From positions 1-43,228 of the forward strand of contig NZ_CP019369.1 in the NCBI RefSeq assembly GCF_000012085.2: a stretch of 43,228 nt of DNA, given 5' to 3'. This document shows positions 26,040 through 33,981 of the stretch, one piece after another. A program made the position numbers and the translations under genes. This stretch comes from Borrelia turicatae 91E135. GTDB taxonomy: Bacteria; Spirochaetota; Spirochaetia; Borreliales; Borreliaceae. Under the pieces are notes generated by a model that was given only the letters and a program-made list of their open reading frames with translations, did no database searches and was not told where the DNA came from. Within the stretch, counting starts at the first letter, position 1, and each line of letters opens with the position of its first letter.

Positions 26040-27095
26040 ATGAAAAGAATTACTTTAAGTGCGTTATTAATGACTTTATTTTTACTTCTTAGTTGTGGCA
26101 GTGGCAGTGCTAAGACGGAAGATCCTAAAACCTTATTCTTAACTTCTATTGCTAATTTAGGTAAAGGTTTCTTAGATGTTTTTACTTCACTTTCTGATAT
26201 GGTTGCTGGCGCTTTGGGTATTAATGCTGACACTAAAAAATCTGATATTGGTCAGTATTTCACTGATATTGAAAAGACTATGACATCTGTTAAAGCCAAA
26301 CTAAATGATGTTGTTGCTACGAATGGTAACTATCTCAAGGTAAAGGAAGTTGTTGATAAGTTCATTACTGAAACATTAGATAAAATTGCTGCAGGAGCGA
26401 AGGAAGCGGCTAAAGGGGCTACTGGTGATGCTATAGGAAATGCTACCGCAGCTGGACATGGAGCTACTCCCGCTAGCAAGGATTCAGTTGTTTCTCTTGT
26501 TAAAGGGATTAAGACTATTGTTGATGTGGTTTTAAAAAAGGATGAGGGACATGCAGAGGCGAATAAGACTGAAGATAATGATAAAAAGGATATTGGTAAG
26601 TTGTTTGATGGAAAAAAAGATGATGCTAAAGAAGAAAATATTGCAAAAGCAGCAGCTAGCATTGGTTCAGTGACTGGTGCTGATATTCTTAAAGCTATAA
26701 CTACATCTAAGGAAAATCCTAATGCTGATGATACTGATGGAATTGAGAAAGCCAAAGATGCTGCTGAGATTGCAGTTGCTCCGGCTGTTGATGATAAAAA
26801 AGAAATTAAAGAGGCTTCAGCAAAGAAAGACGCGATTATTGCAGCGGGGATTGCTTTAAGAGCAATGGCTAAAGATGGTAAATTTGCTGCTAATCAGAAT
26901 GCTAAAGATTCTAATGCAGTAAATGGTGTTGCTGCTAGTGCGGTAGGTAAGACTTTAAGTACTCTTATTATTGCTATTAGAAATACTGTTGATAGTGGAT
27001 TAAAGTCAATAAGTGATGCACTAGCAGCCGTTAAACAAGAAGATAAGTCTTTAGATTCTACTACTCCTGCAGACGCAACAGCTAGTGGACAGTAA
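26040..27095 (+). CDS. vlp: Variable large protein (Vlp), delta-type
   Basis: An intact 351-residue Vlp from ATG 26040, preceded by AATAAGGAGGCACGTAATA. Leader ends LLLSC; mature start GSGSAKTEDPKTLFLTSIAN. Blocks: [98 protein letters not shown] and AVGKTLSTLIIAIRNTVDSG. Middle parts resemble the cassette at 22921 (ASKDSVVSLVKGI, AAEIAVAPAV), while the 5' part resembles that at 27986, so past intragenic exchange is likely. It follows a bdr by 220 bases. Confidence 0.85.
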   Translation: MKRITLSALLMTLFLLLSCGSGSAKTEDPKTLFLTSIANLGKGFLDVFTSLSDMVAGALGINADTKKSDIGQYFTDIEKTMTSVKAKLNDVVATNGNYLKVKEVVDKFITETLDKIAAGAKEAAKGATGDAIGNATAAGHGATPASKDSVVSLVKGIKTIVDVVLKKDEGHAEANKTEDNDKKDIGKLFDGKKDDAKEENIAKAAASIGSVTGADILKAITTSKENPNADDTDGIEKAKDAAEIAVAPAVDDKKEIKEASAKKDAIIAAGIALRAMAKDGKFAANQNAKDSNAVNGVAASAVGKTLSTLIIAIRNTVDSGLKSISDALAAVKQEDKSLDSTTPADATASGQ

Positions 27096-27141
27096 CAATA
27101 AAGAATTATTAATAACAATAAACATAACTAAATAAAGTCAT

Positions 27142-27783
27142 TTGAGGAAAACTTTTCTCTTCATAAGAATTGTTTTCCTTTTGTTTTTATCTTGTAATAA
27201 TTCAGGGACTTCTCCTAAAGATGGGCATGCGGCTAAATCTGATGGCACAATCCTTGACCTAGCTACAATAACTAAAAACATTACCGATGCTGTTGCTTTT
27301 GCTAAGAGTGTTAAAGACGTTCATACTTTAGTTAAATCCATTGATGAGCTTGCTAAAGCTATCGGGAAAAAAATTGGTGCCAATGGTCTTGAAACTGATG
27401 CTGATAAGAATGCAAAATTAATTTCAGGAGCATATAGTGTAATATCAGCTGTAGATACTAAATTAGCATCATTAGAAAAAAAAGTTGGAATTTCTGATGA
27501 CTTAAAGGGAAAAATTACTACTGTTAAGAATGCAAGTACATCCTTTTTAACCAAGGCTAAATCAAAGACAGCTGATCTTGGTAAAGATGATGTTAAGGAT
27601 GCTGATGCGAAGACAGCTATAGATATAGCAGATACTGGAGCCAAGGATAAAGGCGCGGAAGAGCTTATTAAACTCAATACAGCAATTGATGCTTTGTTAA
27701 CTTCTGCTGAAGCTGCAGTAACAGCTGCAATAAATGCGCTTTCAACTCCTGCTAAGTCAGCATCTACTGTTCAATCTAACTAA
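27142..27783 (+). CDS. vsp: Vsp cassette whose leader is encoded by the upstream terminator
   Basis: The mature Vsp (NNSGTSPKDGHAAKSDGTIL, TITKNITDAVAFAKSVKDVH, SIDELAKAIGKKIGANG, EELIKLNTAIDALLTSAEAA) is complete. The shared MKRITLSAL block is absent. Instead the frame from TTG 27142 runs through the hairpin terminator of the preceding vlp and gives MRKTFLFIRIVFLLFLSC, which has the charge and hydrophobic core of a lipoprotein leader with Cys18. There is no ribosome site at a good distance, so expression in place is doubtful. About 213 residues. Confidence 0.75.
   Translation: MRKTFLFIRIVFLLFLSCNNSGTSPKDGHAAKSDGTILDLATITKNITDAVAFAKSVKDVHTLVKSIDELAKAIGKKIGANGLETDADKNAKLISGAYSVISAVDTKLASLEKKVGISDDLKGKITTVKNASTSFLTKAKSKTADLGKDDVKDADAKTAIDIADTGAKDKGAEELIKLNTAIDALLTSAEAAVTAAINALSTPAKSASTVQSN
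27145..27182 (+). terminator. Shared vlp hairpin terminator overlapping the vsp frame
   Basis: AGGAAAAC at 27145-27152 pairs with GTTTTCCT at 27172-27179. It ends the delta vlp at 26040-27095 and also codes for part of the next frame's leader. Confidence 0.7.
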
Positions 27784-27861
27784 GGATAAACAAGTTAATT
27801 TATTATTATAAGATTACTTTTTAATTAATCGTAATTATCTGATAAAATAAAGTCTATAAAT

Positions 27862-27897
27862 AATAAGCTAGGAGTTTTTTTCTCTTAGCTTTTTTTG
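27862..27897 (+). terminator. Hairpin terminator after vsp
   Basis: AAGCTA and TAGCTT pair around a T-rich loop and are followed by a run of T; the homologue of 22756-22792 with a shorter stem. Confidence 0.55.
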
Positions 27898-27985
27898 TTT
27901 CTTTATTCTTTCTCTACTTGCTTTACTACTTTATTATACTTCTTTAGATTTCTTATGATTACTTATTAATTTTAGATTTATATTT

Positions 27986-29041
27986 ATGTATTGTTTTTAT
28001 CTTGTTTTATTACTTAATAATAACTTCTATTTTTTATTTTTACTTCTTAGCTGTGGCAGTGGGAGTGCTAAGGTGGAAGATCCTAAAACCACATTCTTAA
28101 ACTCTATTGCTAATTTGGGTAAAGGTTTCTTAGATGTTTTTACTTCCTTTTCTGATATGGTTGCTGGCGCTTTTGGTATTAAAGCTGACACTAAGAAATC
28201 TGATATTGGTCAGTATTTCACTGATATTGAAAAGACTATGACATCTGTTAAAAAGAAATTACGAGATGAAGTTGTTACGAATGGGAATTACTCAAAACTT
28301 AAATCTGTTGTTGATACATTTATCACTAACACATTAGACAAGATTGCAGAAGGAGCTAAAGAAGCGGCTAAAGGGGCTACTGGTGATGCTGCTATTGGTG
28401 GTGCTACTAAAGATGGTCAAGATCCTGCACCTGCAGAGGTTGCAAGTGTCAACTCCCTTGTTAAAGGAATTAAAGATATAGTTGGTGTGGTTCTAAAAAA
28501 GGGTGAAGGAGATGCAAGCGCTACTAAGACTGGTAACACAGAGCAAAAATCAATTGGTAAGTTGCTTGGTAAAAAGGATGATGGGACAGAAGCACATGCT
28601 GCTGCTGCTAGTGCATCAATAGGAGCAGTAACTGGTGCTGATATTTTACAAGCTATTGCTAAGTCTGATGCAGTTTCTGATGATCCTAAAATTGAAAACG
28701 CGAAAAATGCTGCTGACATTGCTGCTGCTAAGGCTGATGCTAATGGTAAAGATTTTGGAGATGGGCAGAAAGATGCAGTTATTGCTGCTGGTATTGCTTT
28801 AAGAGCCATGGCTAAGGATGGTAAGTTTGCTTCTAAGCAAAATGAAGATAAATCCGCTCATGCAGTGAATGGAGCAGCTGCTAGTGCTGTTGGTAAGACT
28901 TTAAGTACTCTAATAATAGCAATAAGAAATACTGTTGATAGTGGATTGCAAACAATAAATGCAGTTCTTGCTACGGTTACACAAGAAGATAAGTCTGCAG
29001 AAGCTACTACACCTGCAGACGCAACAGCTAGTGGACAGTAA
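27986..29041 (+). CDS. vlp: Vlp cassette, delta-type, partial shared leader
   Basis: ATG 27986 lies in non-homologous upstream sequence and gives MYCFYLVLLLNNNFYFLFLLLSC, where only FLFLLLSC comes from the shared leader. The mature protein is a complete delta Vlp ([124 protein letters not shown]). No ribosome site is seen, so it is a probable donor. With the preceding vsp and spacer it repeats the vsp-spacer-vlp arrangement at 22024-23955. Confidence 0.78.
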   Translation: MYCFYLVLLLNNNFYFLFLLLSCGSGSAKVEDPKTTFLNSIANLGKGFLDVFTSFSDMVAGAFGIKADTKKSDIGQYFTDIEKTMTSVKKKLRDEVVTNGNYSKLKSVVDTFITNTLDKIAEGAKEAAKGATGDAAIGGATKDGQDPAPAEVASVNSLVKGIKDIVGVVLKKGEGDASATKTGNTEQKSIGKLLGKKDDGTEAHAAAASASIGAVTGADILQAIAKSDAVSDDPKIENAKNAADIAAAKADANGKDFGDGQKDAVIAAGIALRAMAKDGKFASKQNEDKSAHAVNGAAASAVGKTLSTLIIAIRNTVDSGLQTINAVLATVTQEDKSAEATTPADATASGQ

Positions 29042-29089
29042 CAATAAATAATGATTAATAACAAATACATAACTAAATAAAGTCATTTG

Positions 29090-29127
29090 AGGAAAACTCT
29101 TCTCTTCATAAGAATTGTTTTCCTTTT
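29090..29127 (+). terminator. Shared vlp hairpin terminator
   Basis: AGGAAAAC at 29090-29097 pairs with GTTTTCCT at 29117-29124, then T. Confidence 0.7.
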
Positions 29128-29142
29128 ATTTATATTATATTA

Positions 29143-30165
29143 ATGACTTTATTTTTACTTCTTAGCTGTGGCAGTGGGAGTGCTAAGGTGGAAGATCCTA
29201 AAACCTTATTCTTAACTTCTATTGCTAATTTAGGTAAAGGCTTCTTAGATGTTTTTACTTCACTTTCTGATATGGTTGCTGGGGCTTTTGGCATTAAAGC
29301 TGAGACTAAGAAGTCTGACATTGGTCAGTACTTCACTGATATTGAAACTACTATAAACACAGTTAAAAAGAAGTTACAAGAGGAAGTTGCTACGAATGGT
29401 AACTATCTAAAGATAAAGGGAGTAGTTGATACATTTATCACTAACACATTAGATAAAATAGCAGAAGGGGCTAAAACAGCAGCTAAAGGGGCTACTACTG
29501 ATGTTGTTATTGGTAATGCTAAACAAAATGAGGATGCTGTACCTGGAGAAACAGCAAGTGTAAATGCTCTTGTTAAAGGAATTAAAACTATTGTTGACGT
29601 AGTTTTAAAAGATAATGAAGGAAATCCAGATGCTACTAAAACCGCAGATACTGAAAAAAAGTCAGTTGGTAATTTGCTTGCTAAAGGAAGTGCTAATGAT
29701 GGAACAGAAGCACAAGCTGCTGCAGCTAGTGCTTCAATCGGAGCTATAACTGGCGCTGACATTCTAAAAGCTATTGCTAAGTCTGAGAAAGCTACTGCAA
29801 ATAAAGATATTAATGTAGTAAATAATGCGGCAGAGATTGCGATTGCTAAAAATGATAGTGCTACTAAAACTCTTGATGCAGCACAAAAGGACGCAGTTAT
29901 TGCAGCAGGGATAGCATTGCGAGCAATGGCTAAGGATGGTAAATTTGCTGCTAAACAAAATGAAGAGAAATCTGCTCATGCAGTTAATGGTGCTGTTGCT
30001 AGTTCTGTTGGTAAGACTTTAAGTACTCTTATTATTGCTATTAGAAATACTGTTGATACTGGTTTAAAAACGATAAGTGATGCTCTTGCTACAGTTACAC
30101 AAGAAGATAAATCTGCAGATTCTACTACACCTGCAGATGCAACAGCTATTGGACAGCAACAATAA
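29143..30165 (+). CDS. vlp: Vlp cassette, delta-type, shared leader truncated to MTLFLLLSC
   Basis: The shared block starts only at TTAATGACTTTATTTTTACT, joined within 20 bases to the previous cassette's terminator. ATG 29143 would give a nine-residue leader MTLFLLLSC, too short for export. The mature domain is complete ([116 protein letters not shown]). A silent donor with the break point inside the leader, like 22921 and 36620. Confidence 0.8.
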   Translation: MTLFLLLSCGSGSAKVEDPKTLFLTSIANLGKGFLDVFTSLSDMVAGAFGIKAETKKSDIGQYFTDIETTINTVKKKLQEEVATNGNYLKIKGVVDTFITNTLDKIAEGAKTAAKGATTDVVIGNAKQNEDAVPGETASVNALVKGIKTIVDVVLKDNEGNPDATKTADTEKKSVGNLLAKGSANDGTEAQAAAASASIGAITGADILKAIAKSEKATANKDINVVNNAAEIAIAKNDSATKTLDAAQKDAVIAAGIALRAMAKDGKFAAKQNEEKSAHAVNGAVASSVGKTLSTLIIAIRNTVDTGLKTISDALATVTQEDKSADSTTPADATAIGQQQ

Positions 30166-30202
30166 AGAATTATTAATAAACATAACTAAATAAAGTCATT
30201 TG

Positions 30203-30241
30203 AGGAAAACTTTTCTCTTCATAAGAATTGTTTTCCTTTTT
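30203..30241 (+). terminator. Shared vlp hairpin terminator
   Basis: AGGAAAAC at 30203-30210 pairs with GTTTTCCT at 30230-30237, followed by TTTT. Confidence 0.75.
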
Positions 30242-30249
30242 TACTATCT

Positions 30250-30713
30250 GTAATAATACTCAGGTTTAAATAGTATTGATAGCAATCCTTTAACAACATA
30301 TACTAAGGTAAGTAAATGTTGTTATTAAGATTGTATTTGAGCTTTTTGATAAACCAAAAGAAATTGACCTAACACTTTATTTTGAAGATAGGGATAACAC
30401 TTCTGGGCATGGGAATGTGACTAAAATCTTTCTTAATCTTAGAGAAGGTATGAGTCATAAGTTTAAAATTGCTCCAATTAAACCTATAAGTAATAAATTT
30501 ACGAAAATTGCTACGTTAATAGAACCATTTGCTACATCTAAACTTAGTATTATGGATTATTCAAGTAAGTCAGCTATATCTGATATTTATAAGTACAAAG
30601 GAGATGGTAAGAGTGATGATGATTTATTAGATAGCCTCTCAGCATCATATATGTTATTGACTTTGGGAGTGCGTAATCTTAAAGCACATTTTACTAAAAT
30701 AAGGTTCCTATAA
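30250..30713 (+). pseudogene. S2/P23-like lipoprotein gene, longest remnant
   Basis: The 5' end (TGTAATAATACTCAGGTTTA) retains the lipobox cysteine and NN and resembles the copy at 18290 but is broken by frame changes. From 30417 an open frame reads VTKIFLNLREGMSHKFKIAP, IKPISNKFTKIATLIEPFAT, SKLSIMDYSSKSAISDIYKY and KGDGKSDDDLLDSLSASYML, LTLGVRNLKAHFTKIRFL. This C-terminal part is intact and is the best sequence for identifying the family. It precedes bdr as in the other three modules. Confidence 0.55.
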
Positions 30714-30753
30714 CACTTAAAATATTATATAATAATTATATAAGGAGTGTTTT

Positions 30754-31449
30754 ATGGGACTTGCTCAACCAGTAGTTACTCAACAAATGGTTATAGCAGA
30801 ACTTACCAAGGCTGGTATTAATAGAGATATTGCTATTGATCTGTCTTACAGATATTATCGTAATGAACTGACTTATAAAGATATTGAATTCTTAAAAGAA
30901 AACTTTGATATAAAGCTTGAAAAAGTTGAAGCTCTTTTACAAGCTGAGATTCAAAGGGTTGAGACAACATTAAAATCCGATATTAAAGACCTGGATAATA
31001 AATTCGATACTAAATTCAATGAACTTGATAACAAGATTAATACTGTTGAGAATAATCTTAACATCAAGATTGAAAAAGTTGAAGCTCTTTTACAAGCTGA
31101 GATTAAATCTGTCAAGACTGAACTTGATAATAAAATAGATACTAAATTCAATGAACTCGATACCAAAATAGATACAGTTGAGAATAATCTTAATAATAAG
31201 ATTGATAACGTTAGAAGTGAATTAAAATCCGATATTAAAGACCTGGATAATAAGATTGATAATGTTAGAAATGAGGTTTCTCTTGTTCGAAAAGATATGG
31301 AAATTAACAGAATGGAGCTTGATAATAAACTTGATAAAACTGCATCAGAATTTAAAAGTACATCAAGACTACATAATTGGATGTTTGGAACTCTAATTAC
31401 CCTTAATATAGGAATATTTTTAGCATTAATATCATTATTAGTAAAGTAA
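30754..31449 (+). CDS. bdr: Bdr protein, divergent C-terminus
   Basis: The 231-residue Bdr has the usual head, two copies of a KLEKVEALLQAEI segment (about residues 45-60 and 106-121) interleaved with KID units, and a shorter end: membrane helix WMFGTLITLNIGIFLALISL then LVK. The two KVEALLQAEI segments suggest an internal duplication of about 60 residues. ATAAGGAGTG precedes ATG. It is the third plus-strand bdr. Confidence 0.9.
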   Translation: MGLAQPVVTQQMVIAELTKAGINRDIAIDLSYRYYRNELTYKDIEFLKENFDIKLEKVEALLQAEIQRVETTLKSDIKDLDNKFDTKFNELDNKINTVENNLNIKIEKVEALLQAEIKSVKTELDNKIDTKFNELDTKIDTVENNLNNKIDNVRSELKSDIKDLDNKIDNVRNEVSLVRKDMEINRMELDNKLDKTASEFKSTSRLHNWMFGTLITLNIGIFLALISLLVK

Positions 31450-31659
31450 ATTTATTTACCTAGTCCCTTCTTTAATTGACCTTCTGTCAATTATTTTTTA
31501 GTCATTTTTTTAACAAAATTATTTAAATTTTTGTTAAAAACAATCAATTTTATTAATTGTTGTATCACGCACAGCCTCTGTAAGATTATAGTGCCTATAC
31601 TTTTAGTTTTTGTTTTTATGCTTATCAAAACTTGTTAGCCATCTTTTCCCTATGGTTAA

Positions 31660-31727
31660 TAAGGAGGCACGTAATAATGAAAAGAATTACTTTAAGTGCG
31701 TTATTGATGACTTTATTTTTATCTTGC
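31660..31727 (+). repeat. Shared upstream block of vlp/vsp cassettes (UHS-like)
   Basis: The block AATAAGGAGGCACGTAATA, ATG and codons for [15 protein letters not shown] is near-identical ahead of nine frames: minus-strand starts 8123, 9309, 11435 and 12506, and plus-strand starts 19704, 22024, 24074, 26040 and 31677. Partial copies begin inside the leader at 22921, 27986, 29143, 36601 and 6960-7000. In other relapsing-fever Borrelia an upstream homology sequence at this position is the 5' crossover site for gene conversion; the same role here is inferred. Confidence 0.75.
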
Positions 31728-31745
31728 AATAAGGAGGGACTATAA
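31677..31745 (+). CDS. 22-residue lipoprotein-leader mini-ORF
   Basis: The shared block and its ATG lead to [17 protein letters not shown] and five more residues, then TAA at 31743-31745. The stop is one base before the ATG of the Vlp at 31747, and the mini-ORF's own last codons contain AAGGAGGGA, the ribosome site for that Vlp. It looks like a shared block recombined onto a gene that kept its native leader. It may act as a coupling leader if expressed. Confidence 0.5.
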   Translation: MKRITLSALLMTLFLSCNKEGL

Positions 31746-31746
31746 T

Positions 31747-32808
31747 ATGAAGCATAGATTAAATGAGAGAATTAAAAACTTTAATATAACTATACTTATA
31801 TCTTTGTTCTTACTTCTTAGCTGTGGCAGTGGTCAACTTCAAGCTGGTAAGGATGGCGAGGCAGCTACAGGTGGAAGCAGTTTAAGTGCAGTAATTTCAA
31901 TCTCAAGACAATTGTTTTTGGATGCTTTTGTTTCTTTTGGAAATTTATTAAAAGGATTACTTGGTCTTACTGTAGATACAACTAAGAAAGAAGTGGGAGA
32001 ACAATTGGGTAAGCTTGGAGAAGCAGTACAATTAGTTAAAGTTAAATTAGAAGAGCTAAAGGGAAATGAACAGTTTAATTTAATAAAAGACAAAGCTGAA
32101 AGTACAATAAATAAGGCAATTGGTACTTTAGGAAAGATATTTGAAGGAGCAAGTAAAATTAAGGATGCTACTGGTAGTGCTAATGGTAAAGTTGGTGGTA
32201 AAGTTGATGATACTGAGAATGCAGCACCAGCAAATACAGAAAGTGTAAAGGGTCTTGTTGAAGGGATTAACTTAATTTATGAAGCAGCAAAGGAAATTGG
32301 TGTTGATCTAAAAGGAAATGCTAATAAGCAGATTGAGGATTCTAAAGAGATTGCAAAGTTATTTAAAGACACTGGTGATGTTGGTGCTGATGCTAAGGCA
32401 CTAAGTGGAGCCAAGAGAGCAGTAATTGCAGCTAGTGGTTCAGATATATTAGCTGCAATTGAAGCAGCTAAGGATACAAGTAAGCAAGCAGGTAATATTA
32501 GTGCAGCAAAAAATGCTTATGACATTGCAGTTGCTAATAAAGATAATACAGATGCAGGTGCTGATGTTAGGGACAAAGGGCCAGTAATAGCAGCCGGTTT
32601 AGCTTTGAGAGCTATGGCAAAGGATGGTAAATTAGCAACTGTTGCTACTCATGCACCAGGACAAGCAGTGAATGCAGTATTAATAGGAGTAGTTGGTAAA
32701 ACTGTAAATGAGATAGTATCTATTGTAAGAAGAACAGTTGATAAATGTTTAAAAGATGTTGATGATTGCATAAAAGAAGATTCCAGTAGTGTAGTGAAAG
32801 CTAAGTAA
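31747..32808 (+). CDS. vlp: Divergent Vlp with its own leader and C-terminal cysteines
   Basis: A 353-residue lipoprotein with leader MKHRLNERIKNFNITILISL..LLLSC (Cys about 26), unlike the shared one. The mature part starts GSGQLQAGKDGEAATGGSSL, then SISRQLFLDAFVSFGNLLKG, LLGLTVDTTKKEVGEQLGKL, ASGSDILAAIEAAKD and [20 protein letters not shown], so it is Vlp-related but outside the four groups seen elsewhere here. The end VDKCLKDVDDCIKEDSS has two cysteines, rare in Vlps, that could form a disulfide. AAGGAGGGA is its ribosome site. It has its own strong terminator, so it may be an independently expressed paralogue. Confidence 0.75.
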   Translation: MKHRLNERIKNFNITILISLFLLLSCGSGQLQAGKDGEAATGGSSLSAVISISRQLFLDAFVSFGNLLKGLLGLTVDTTKKEVGEQLGKLGEAVQLVKVKLEELKGNEQFNLIKDKAESTINKAIGTLGKIFEGASKIKDATGSANGKVGGKVDDTENAAPANTESVKGLVEGINLIYEAAKEIGVDLKGNANKQIEDSKEIAKLFKDTGDVGADAKALSGAKRAVIAASGSDILAAIEAAKDTSKQAGNISAAKNAYDIAVANKDNTDAGADVRDKGPVIAAGLALRAMAKDGKLATVATHAPGQAVNAVLIGVVGKTVNEIVSIVRRTVDKCLKDVDDCIKEDSSSVVKAK

Positions 32809-32850
32809 TATAGTGTGGTGTTTAAATTATTCATTGGAATGAGTTTTGAC

Positions 32851-32888
32851 AAGCAGGAATTCTTACAAGGAATCCCTGCTTTTTTTTA
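32851..32888 (+). terminator. Strong terminator after the divergent vlp
   Basis: AAGCAGG at 32851-32857 pairs with CCTGCTT, extended by GAATC/AATTC, and is followed by eight T. It is unlike the shared vlp hairpin. Confidence 0.8.
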
Positions 32889-32994
32889 ATTTACTACCTT
32901 ATCTCCTGCTGATTAATAAAAATAAGATATAGAATACAAATTAGGCTTATCTTGAGGGTTGCTTTTTATTCTTACTTTTAAGTAATTAATCTAT

Positions 32995-33111
32995 CTATCT
33001 TGTTGTTTTTGGATCTCTTGTTTGCTCTATTTTTCTTTTGTTTTTTAAAGTGTTGCCTTTATTGTCTTTCACTTCTATTGATAACTTATTGACTGCTGTT
33101 ATTTTTATGAA
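32995..33111 (-). pseudogene. 3' remnant of a beta-type vlp on the opposite strand
   Basis: The minus strand reads FIKITAVNKLSIEVKDNKGN and TLKNKRKIEQTRDPKTTR to a stop at 32995, resembling the end of the beta Vlp (GITAVNKLLVAVEDIIKKT). It faces left, so this segment has been inverted relative to its neighbours. The rest of 32889-33339 has no recognisable gene. Confidence 0.4.
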
Positions 33112-33339
33112 CGTAGTGCTATCCCGCTCTTTAATATATTTCTTTTCCTTATCCAATATCCGAATAAGTACAAGAGTAATTGTGTTGTCAAAGGGACTTA
33201 TGGAGAGAATATATAAGTTGAAAGTAGAACATCTGTTATTAAAGCAAGGAATGGTAGACGTTTAAGTCTTGAGAAGAGAGAAAAAATAGAGAAGGAAAGA
33301 GAAGAAGAGATATGTCTATAATAATTTCAACAAACAGGG

Positions 33340-33447
33340 TTAATTATTATTATCGAAGTTAATCCCATGTGTTTCAAACTCATCATCATATGAATATATT
33401 CCTTTGTAAAACTGGAAGTATGATTCTTTACTAAACCTGTTAATCAT
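33340..33447 (-). pseudogene. Truncated phage (cp32-like) gene start
   Basis: ATG 33447 overlaps the previous gene's TGA (ATGA), typical of tightly packed phage genes. It encodes 35 residues, MINRFSKESYFQFYKGIYSY then DDEFETHGINFD, before a stop; the rest of the gene is missing. It marks the left edge of the phage block. Confidence 0.45.
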
Positions 33448-33697
33448 GCAAGACCAAACTCACGAAGCATACCGGAACGTTTAAGCTCAATCCTATGTAA
33501 TAGTAAAGCAGTAGAGACGCTTGATTAACATCTAATGTGTCAATGTTAATACCACGTGTACTAAGTATCATTCCAAGTAGATCTGTCTGATTTTTAAATT
33601 TTTCAAAACTTAAAATTTCGTCAGTTATACTTAAGAGAGCTTTAATTTTTAAGTAAAGCTCCCCAAATCTTCCAGATGATTCTACATCACTATCCAT
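33444..33697 (-). pseudogene. Small cp32-like phage gene with frameshift
   Basis: From ATG 33697 it encodes MDSDVESSGRFGELYLKIKA and LDVNQASLLLYYYIG. After that a single-base shift near 33490 separates two readings; the more protein-like one ends ELKRSGMLREFGLA with a TGA that overlaps the next ATG. It resembles the small Borrelia-specific genes of the cp32 late region (DUF3890/DUF1322 kind), a tentative call. Confidence 0.5.
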
Positions 33698-33710
33698 AAG
33701 TTACAATCCC

Positions 33711-33980
33711 TTAACTTTGTTTAATATCAACTCTTAAAATAGTATTATCTATTGCCAAGAGTCCACCAAGTACAAAATCAAGGTATGAATGTGCAATACC
33801 AGTTGGATCTTCATCAACATGTTTATTTGGTATTGGCAACATTGTGTTTACTTGTTTTTAACTTTAGTAATTTTGGATTTAATGGATAAATTAGTATCTG
33901 ATTTTTTAGTAAATGACTTGTCTTTAAGTAGACTTCTTGTTTATTATTAACAGCCTGAATTGTATTAATAAGGAAGTCTT
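33711..33980 (-). pseudogene. 3' remnant of a phage capsid-region gene
   Basis: The minus strand gives LLKDKSFTKKSDTNLSIKSK and, after a frame change, MLPIPNKHVDEDPTGIAHSY and LDFVLGGLLAIDNTILRVDI to a stop at 33711. In cp32 a DUF228-type gene follows the DUF1357 gene, so this could be its end; the identity is inferred from position. Confidence 0.4.
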
Positions 33981-33981
33981 T

